Notes under the pieces: generated by a model
What the model saw: only the letters and a program-made list of their open reading frames with translations
The model's database searches: none
What the model was told of the DNA's origin: nothing
Made by a program: the position numbers and the translations under genes
Shown here: piece after piece, positions 58,436 to 64,000 of the stretch
Position numbering within the stretch: the first letter of the stretch is position 1
Layout of the letters: each line of letters opens with the position of its first letter
From: Betaproteobacteria bacterium
GTDB taxonomy: Bacteria; Pseudomonadota; Gammaproteobacteria; Burkholderiales; UBA6910
Direction: 5' to 3'
NCBI GenBank assembly: GCA_016183615.1
Contig: JACPEG010000045.1
Location: 62,001 to 126,000 of the forward strand
DNA length: 64,000 nucleotides

Positions 58436-60742
58436 CTAAACCGCCACCAGCCGCGGTTGGGGTGCCGCCGCCGGCAGCGCCAGCTTCTTTCCCTCCGCCA
58501 GGATTCCCGCCAGCGCCTCCGGCGCCACCGGCCGGCTGAAGAGATAGCCCTGCATCTCGTCGCAGGCGTAGCTCTGCAATACCGCGAGGTGGGTCTCGGT
58601 TTCCACGCCCTCCGCGATCACCTTGAGGTTCAGACTGTGGCCGAGCTGGATCACCGCGCGGGCGATGGCTCCGCCGCTGTCGTCGGCGCCCAGGTTGCGC
58701 ACGAAGGACTGGTCCACCTTGAGCTTGTCGATGGGATAGCGCTTCAAGTAGGCCAGCGACGAGTAGCCGGTGCCGAAGTCGTCGATGGAAAGTTGCACGC
58801 CGATGGCCTTCAGCCCGGAAAGCGTCTTCGCAGTAAGTTCGGCGTTCTCGCTCGCCACGCTCTCGGTGATTTCCAGCTCCAGGCAGCGGGGTTCGAGGCC
58901 GGTCTCGGAAAGCGTGCGCGCCACCATCTGCACGAAGTCCGGCTGCACGAATTGCCGCGCCGAAATGTTGACCGCCACCGCGATGGGCGGCAGCCCGTCC
59001 TCCTGCCAGGCGCGGTTCTGGGCGCACGCGGTGCGCAATACCCACTCGCCGATGGGCACGATGAGCCCGGTTTCCTCCGCCAGCGGAATGAACTGGGCGG
59101 GAGACACGAAGCCGCGCCGCGCGCTTTGTCACCGGATCAGCGCCTCGGCGCCGATGATCTCGCCGGCGCGCAGGTCCGCCTGGGGCTGGTAATGGAGGAA
59201 CAGTTCCTTGTGCTCCAGGGCGCGCCGCAGCTCGGACTCCAGCTCCACCCGCTTCACCGCGTCGGAATCCATCTCCGGATCGTGAACCTCAAAGCCGTTG
59301 CCGCCCCGCCGCTTCACCCGATTTAGCGCGCGCTCCGCGTTCTTGAGCAGGGTCTCCGCGTCGCTGCCGTCGGCGGGATAGACCGCGGCGCCGATGCTGG
59401 CGCTGAGGAAGAACTCCCGGCCCCCCGCGTAGAACGGCTCCTCCAGGTGCCGGGCAATGCGCTCCGAGAGCGTGGCCACCGCGTTCTGGCAGCCCATCTC
59501 GGTGACCAGCAGGCAGAAGGTGTCGCCGTAGAGATAGAACAGGGCGCCGCGGATGCAGTCGGTGCGGCACTCCTCCAGGGAGCGCTGCAGCCGTTCGGCC
59601 ACCGCCTGCAGCAGCTTCACCGCCACCGCGTGGCCCAGGCTCGCGTTCACCAGCTTGAAGCGGTCCAGGTCGAACAGCGCCACCGCCCCGGTCGCGCCCG
59701 GGCGCGACACCGCCTCGCGCAGCACCTCGTCGAATTTCCTGCGGTTGGGGAGCCCGGTGACCGGATCGTGATAGGCCTTGTAGACGAGCTTCTGCTCGGC
59801 GCGCTTGCGCTCGGTGATGTCCGAGAAGTAGGCGTAGAACACGGCGAACTCCGGTAGATATTGCATCCCGCAGCCCAGGGTGTGCTCGCCCACCTGAAAT
59901 TCCCACCGCTCGTAGGTCCCCTCGGGCCGGCGCAGCGCGGCGAGACGCGCCTTCAGATCCGCCGGAAACAGGTCCGGGAAGTCGGCGCCTTCGCCCGCCA
60001 CTTTCGCCAGCAGGGCGCGGGTGCCGGGGTTGGCGTAGAGCACTTCGCCCTCCGGGGAGAGGCGCAGCACCGGGCTGGGATTTTTTTCGGGGAACATGGC
60101 GAGGCGCTTGCGCACGCCCTCCTCGGAAAAATAGGCGTAGGCCGAGTAGCCGATGACCGCAGCGATCAGGAGGATCAGCCCGCTGAACCCCGCCACCAGC
60201 CCGATCATCGAGCGCACCCGGGACTGGGTCAGCATGGCGCTGCCGTACACGTCGTCGTGGGCCCGCTGCACCAGCGCATCCAGGTCGTGGTGGATCAGGC
60301 GGGCGTTGGCGCCGACCTCCACCAGCGTGGCCTTGGCCCGGTCCCAGGCCATGTCGTGGCGGCGAATCGCATCGTCCAGGTCGTCCGCCAGGGCCCCGAT
60401 CCGGCCGTAGGCCCGGCGCACTCCCGCCAGCGCATCACCAGGCAGCACCCGCTCCACCCGCGCCATGTCCTCCTCCACCCGCGCGCGGCTGGCGGCGAGC
60501 TTCTGCAGGAATTCGACCCGGTTCGTGGTGACGTAGTAGTCGTATAGAATCGGCTCCAGCTCCGTCACCGCCACTTTCAGGCGGGAGCTGTATTCGAACA
60601 GGGGAAGCTGGCGCTCGATGAGCGGCATCGAGGTATCGAGGACCGATTTGCCGTTGACATACACCAGCGCCGAAAGCGCGGCGCCGAGGGCCGCCACGGC
60701 GAGATAGGTGGCGAGAATCTTGCGGCCCGGACTCGGGTTCAT
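58436..60742 (-). pseudogene. GGDEF-EAL membrane protein interrupted by one in-frame TGA
   Basis: 768 codons long if the TGA at codon 538 (59129-59131) is read through. Order: membrane helix (8-28), periplasmic four-helix sensor region, second membrane helix (~178-200), PAS-like domain (~215-320), GGDEF domain with degenerate YGDTF in place of GGDEF, and EAL domain. The EAL domain is split at EALIR-TGA-QSARRGFVSPAQFIP where the family has a tryptophan; frame and all later motifs (ELEITES, DDFGTGYSSL, KVDQSFV, EGVE) are kept. As written, it ends inside the EAL domain. It could be a recent null mutation, a read-through case or a sequencing error. Confidence 0.85.
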
Positions 60743-60978
60743 GGGTGCATTCCTCCATCCTCGATGGGTGTTATTGGGAGCCTGTCCCTGGTTTCGCCTT
60801 AGTCGCCGACCGCGGCCAGGGCTTACGCCACCGCCCGAGACAACGCCAAGGGACTGTTTTTATATGCTTTATTTTCTTGCCATCACGCCATTCCGGGCGC
60901 GGTCACCGGTATATACGGACGCTGCGCGAATCTGGATGCGGCGATCCCGGTTTTCCGGCGCGGGCACTACGGGGTGAA

Positions 60979-61872
60979 ATGAACACCATGGGACTGTGGG
61001 ACGACGTGGCCGAGCGCATCGCCGCCGCCACCGGAAAACCGTTCAAGGAAAAAAAATGCGCCGCGGTGGGCGGCGGCTGCATCAATGTCGCTCACCGGCT
61101 GGAGGGCGAGGCGGGCGTTTTCTTCGTCAAGACCAACGAGGCGGAGAAGGCTGCCATGTTCGAGGCCGAGGCCGCGGGCCTCGACGAAATCCTCGCCTCC
61201 CGTACCCTTCGCGCGCCCCGGCCGGTGGCCCACGGCGTATCGGGCGACACGGCGTGGCTCGCGCTGGAATACATCGAGATGGGAAGCGGCGGGCAGGGCG
61301 CGCTGCGAACCCTGGGCAAGCAGCTCGCCGGCCTGCACCGGGTGACGCGCGAGGAATTCGGCTGGGACCGGGACAACACCATCGGCTCCACGCCCCAGGT
61401 CAATACCAAAGAGAAGGACTGGGTAAGCTTCTACCGCAGCCACCGGCTGGAATTCCAGCTGCGGCTCGCCGCCGCCCAAGGCCACCGGGGGGAGTTCCAG
61501 CGCAAGGCCGACAGGCTGCTCTCGGACCTGGAGGTATTTTTCGCGAGCTACCGCCCAGCGGCGTCCCTATTGCACGGGGACCTGTGGGGCGGCAACTACG
61601 GCTTCGACGCCGGAGGAAATCCGGTGGTGTTCGATCCGGCGGTGTACTACGGGGACCGGGAAGCGGACCTCGCCATGACAGAACTGTTCGGCGGCTTCGG
61701 CGCCGATTTCTACGCCGCCTACCGGGAGGCCCATCCGCTCGACGGAGGCTACGCGGTGCGCAGGCACCTCTACAACCTCTACCACGTGCTCAACCACCTC
61801 AACCTCTTCGGCGGCGGCTACCGCAGCCAGGCGGAGGCGATGATCGAGCGGCTGCTGGCGGAGATTCGGTAG
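60979..61872 (+). CDS. fructosamine kinase family protein
   Basis: 297 residues from ATG 60979. VGGGCINVAHRLEGEAGVFFVKT (ATP site), LLHGDLWGGNYGF (catalytic loop) and FDPAVYYGDREADLAMTELFGGF (metal binding) define the fructosamine-3-kinase/YniA family, normal in length. It phosphorylates sugar adducts on proteins, allowing their removal. ATG 60988 is an alternative start. The 236-bp gap upstream contains no gene that I can support. Confidence 0.93.
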   Translation: MNTMGLWDDVAERIAAATGKPFKEKKCAAVGGGCINVAHRLEGEAGVFFVKTNEAEKAAMFEAEAAGLDEILASRTLRAPRPVAHGVSGDTAWLALEYIEMGSGGQGALRTLGKQLAGLHRVTREEFGWDRDNTIGSTPQVNTKEKDWVSFYRSHRLEFQLRLAAAQGHRGEFQRKADRLLSDLEVFFASYRPAASLLHGDLWGGNYGFDAGGNPVVFDPAVYYGDREADLAMTELFGGFGADFYAAYREAHPLDGGYAVRRHLYNLYHVLNHLNLFGGGYRSQAEAMIERLLAEIR

Positions 61873-62053
61873 CGGTTTTTTCCCGCGGCGAACGCGTTGA
61901 CCTTTCCCATCAGCACAAATCGGCTTTAGCGCATGTCGCAGCGGAGCACGCTGGCTCAGCATGCAAGTGCAACTTCACCCCTATCGTTAATCGGGCACGC
62001 TCTGTAGAATTTGTGACACGCTGCGCGCCGCAATGCGACATGGAGAAAATCGG

Positions 62054-62527
62054 GTGACCCTATACACCTTCGGCTACGAGGGGCTTTCCATCGACGTTTT
62101 TGTTCGCCGACTGGTCGAAGCCGGGGTTCAGACCGTCGTTGATGTCCGGGAGTTACCGCTGTCCAGGAAAAAGGGATTCTCGAAGCAAGCGTTTGCGCGA
62201 GCCCTTTCGGCGGCGGGAATCGCGTATGCCCACATGCCAACTCTCGGCTGCCCCAAGCCGATTCGGGACCGCTACAAGGAGCGCGGCGACTGGACTGCCT
62301 ACACCCGTGCGTTTTTGGCCTATCTCGCGAAGCAGGATGCAGCCATCGCCGAGCTTGCGAAAATCGCTCGGGCGACAACCGCCTGTCTCGTTTGTTTTGA
62401 AGCGGACTTCAACTGTTGTCATCGCAGCCTGGTGGCGAGGGCCGCGGCCCGCACCCGGCCTCTTCGCGTCGCGCACCTTACTCCAAAAGCAACGATCCCT
62501 GACGTTGCGGTTCGGGTTGCTGCTTAG
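62054..62527 (+). CDS. DUF488 family protein
   Basis: 157 residues from GTG 62054 behind GGAGAA (an ATG at 62033 is in frame). LYTFGYEGLSIDVFVRRL, VVDVRELPLSRKKGFSK, a central LGCPKPIRDRYKERGDW and CFEADFNCCHRSLVA with its cysteine-histidine cluster are typical of DUF488. The biochemical role is unproved; members are often next to mobile or defence genes. Its last 50 bases overlap the convergent gene that ends at 62478. Confidence 0.88.
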   Translation: MTLYTFGYEGLSIDVFVRRLVEAGVQTVVDVRELPLSRKKGFSKQAFARALSAAGIAYAHMPTLGCPKPIRDRYKERGDWTAYTRAFLAYLAKQDAAIAELAKIARATTACLVCFEADFNCCHRSLVARAAARTRPLRVAHLTPKATIPDVAVRVAA

Positions 62528-63311
62528 GCGGGTAGATCAGGCTGACGATTAGCCACTGATCCGGAAACCGATGCATGGTGCCCATCAGGAACATGAGATC
62601 ATGACCCGCTAATTCCTTCTCAAGCTTGGCCCGGAACGGCCCCTCCCAACTGTCTCCATGACGCCGACGCACGTTCCAGAAAAGCGCCCCTGCTTCCCAA
62701 TCTACGATCTTGTGCCTGTACTCCTTCGTTCCCTCGGGTGTGTCGCACTCATAACGGTAATGGAAGTCGAACGGCACCTTTTTGAGTAGCCGGATACTCT
62801 TCGCGTCGGTGTCGTCGAACAGATCAGCCTGCTGCTGCATCTGAAGTAGCTTCGCTTTCTCGTCCTCCGTCCAGTCGGGCGATTGAGCCTTGCCGATCTG
62901 AAGCTCCGTAATCCGAGCCGGTCTAAGGAGCGCAAGAGTAACGTTTTCCATTTGTCTGGCCCGCTCAAGTTCCGCAAAGTCACCAAAAGTGGTTAACTTG
63001 TCGAGCCAGGTACGGCGCTCCCGCCAATTGTCCGCGGTGGGAAGTGGACTTTGGTCACATTCGATCGTGTCGATGTAGATTTTATGACTCTCCGGCCGAT
63101 TGTCGTTCCGCGACTTCTCAATCCGCGCGGTAATCCACTGCCATTTCTTGAATTGCTGTTCATCCTCGATAAGGCGGAAAGGCACCGGATAAAGGCGAAT
63201 GCAGTTACCAATTTCGTCGAGGGCGGCAACACAGGAGGTTTCGGAATATTTCGCGCTGGGCGATGGATACGTCTTGCAGAGGATCAGTAGCCGCTTTACC
63301 TCAGATGTCAT
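62478..63311 (-). CDS. unrecognised protein encoded opposite DUF488
   Basis: 277 residues from ATG 63311 behind GGTGA (GTG 63320 also possible). The N-terminal motif LLILCKTYPSPSAKYSETSC, then IGNCIRLYPVPFRLIEDEQQF and RIEKSRNDNRPESHKIY, looks strongly conserved but I cannot name the family. A basic/aromatic second half follows (VPFDFHYRYECD, FPDQWLIVSLIYPPKQQ). No membrane segment. G+C is visibly lower than in the core genes. It is probably in one operon with the E1-like gene 49 bases upstream, and it is convergent with DUF488. Confidence 0.75.
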   Translation of the reverse strand: MTSEVKRLLILCKTYPSPSAKYSETSCVAALDEIGNCIRLYPVPFRLIEDEQQFKKWQWITARIEKSRNDNRPESHKIYIDTIECDQSPLPTADNWRERRTWLDKLTTFGDFAELERARQMENVTLALLRPARITELQIGKAQSPDWTEDEKAKLLQMQQQADLFDDTDAKSIRLLKKVPFDFHYRYECDTPEGTKEYRHKIVDWEAGALFWNVRRRHGDSWEGPFRAKLEKELAGHDLMFLMGTMHRFPDQWLIVSLIYPPKQQPEPQRQGSLLLE

Positions 63312-63360
63312 TTTCACCACCGAACTTATCCATGCCGCGACCGATTTTGATTAGGCTATT

Positions 63361-64000
63361 CTAAGAGCCCCAAACCCTTTGGAATGCGGCCTGTCCCTTT
63401 GTAAAGCAGTCGCAATCCCTATTGCGTTGGTGTATGGTCCATCTGAAGTGGGACGGCTGAAGAAAGCTGAACCGAACGCTATTACCAAGGGTGTGTGGAA
63501 ATGCAGATCTACCATCAAGAGAGTACTTCATGATTTGCGCGGCCAGGATCACACCAGCACCAACGGAGACAAAGCCTACCGAAGGACGTACACCTTGGCT
63601 CCCTTCGGCAAACTTTTTTAGTTCATTTTCGCCCGGCGATCCGCACTTAGGTGAGGCAAGGTATCGAAGAATTGCTTCTAGATCCAAACCATACAGCTTC
63701 GCCTTGGCTTCTTGGTCTTCTCGGGAGAGTTCTCTGAACTGCCCCGCAATTTCCTCGGTCGTGCCAATTCTTGGCAACGGGTTGAAACACATTAGACATT
63801 CGTATTTTGACCGCATGTCGTAGGCTGTTACTTCGAGACTCATGCCGTTGGTACTTCCCCCGATAAGGTAGTCAGGCCAGAGCCGTTGTAGTTCGTGACG
63901 GACCGCATTGTCGTCAACGCATGAGATGACTAATGGGAACTTTAACATGCGCTCAGCAGCAACCACATCGATTCGTTGCGCTGGACGACTGCTTGTGTCC
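63361..64000 (-). CDS. ThiF/E1-like protein, C-terminal part (runs off the window)
   Basis: An open frame continues from the window edge (…SSRPAQRIDVVAAERMLKF) to a TAG at 63361. VISCVDDNAVRHELQRLW looks like the second half of the Rossmann fold of ThiF/MoeB/E1 enzymes, CLMCFNP and CDC near the end would be the two zinc-binding pairs, and VGFVSVGAGVILAAQIMK is the conserved helix before the end. The ATP-binding glycine loop must lie beyond 64000. Such proteins adenylate ubiquitin-like or sulfur-carrier tails; bacterial versions occur in conflict systems. Partner genes are not visible. Confidence 0.7.
   Translation of the reverse strand, partial: DTSSRPAQRIDVVAAERMLKFPLVISCVDDNAVRHELQRLWPDYLIGGSTNGMSLEVTAYDMRSKYECLMCFNPLPRIGTTEEIAGQFRELSREDQEAKAKLYGLDLEAILRYLASPKCGSPGENELKKFAEGSQGVRPSVGFVSVGAGVILAAQIMKYSLDGRSAFPHTLGNSVRFSFLQPSHFRWTIHQRNRDCDCFTKGQAAFQRVWGS

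Noticed and set aside
59129-59131. TGA as a selenocysteine codon
   Set aside because: The family has tryptophan here and no selenocysteine machinery or SECIS-like hairpin was noticed directly after it; a TGG-to-TGA change is simpler.

Overview
The window is high-G+C DNA from a Gram-negative bacterium, most likely a betaproteobacterium. The evidence is the gene order hemC-hemD-hemX-hemY beside ppc, argH next to a LytTR/LytS-type regulator pair, accB-accC-prmA-DUF3426 in one run, a split glycine dehydrogenase (gcvPA/gcvPB), and several families of short palindromic repeats. Species cannot be named from the sequence alone.

Bases 1 to about 25580 are the right-hand part of a Mu-like transposable prophage. 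Its early end, with transposase and repressor, lies outside the window. Gene order follows phage Mu closely: HNH nuclease, GemA, a Mor/C-family activator, lysis cassette, TraR/DksA-like zinc finger, gp25/gp26/gp27-like proteins, terminase, portal, F-like protein with a C-terminal toxin-nuclease-like domain, G, protease I with a nested scaffold start, cement protein, major head protein T, then gp35/36/37-like genes. The tail genes differ from Mu: there is no sheath or baseplate, but a tail tube protein, a tail-chaperone pair joined by a probable -1 frameshift, a 1353-residue tape measure, tip proteins and a glycine-rich fibre. It is therefore a B3/D3112-type siphovirus-tailed transposable phage. 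The right end, at about 25580, carries 22-bp-type repeats like MuA-binding end sites and ends in a CA dinucleotide 84 bp from a host tRNA-Arg(CCG) gene.

From 25.6 to 61.9 kb the genes look like host core genome. On the plus strand are a membrane-anchored dihaem cytochrome c and apaH. A long minus-strand block runs from gcvT (35972) down to plsC. It holds a tandem glycine riboswitch with terminator and promoter, then gcvT, gcvH, gcvPA, tpx, gcvPB, a 45-residue membrane protein, a P-loop protein, a PfkB-type kinase, a glycine-zipper lipoprotein and plsC. A second minus-strand block runs from cutA through dsbD, a TlpA-like protein, aroQ, accB, accC and prmA to a DUF3426 protein. Next come an epimerase and a ferredoxin-reductase (divergent), the haem operon hemCDXY, a secreted thioredoxin-like gene with ppc, kup, the LytTR regulator/kinase pair, argH, a GGDEF-EAL gene broken by one in-frame TGA, and a fructosamine kinase.

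From about 61.9 kb to the end, base composition drops visibly and gene content becomes accessory: a DUF488 protein, an unrecognised 277-residue protein convergent with it, and the C-terminal part of a ThiF/E1-like protein that runs off the window. This edge looks like the start of a genomic island.

Intergenic space holds at least five repeat families (described individually), some of which supply the stop codon of the preceding gene. One is also found inside the prophage.
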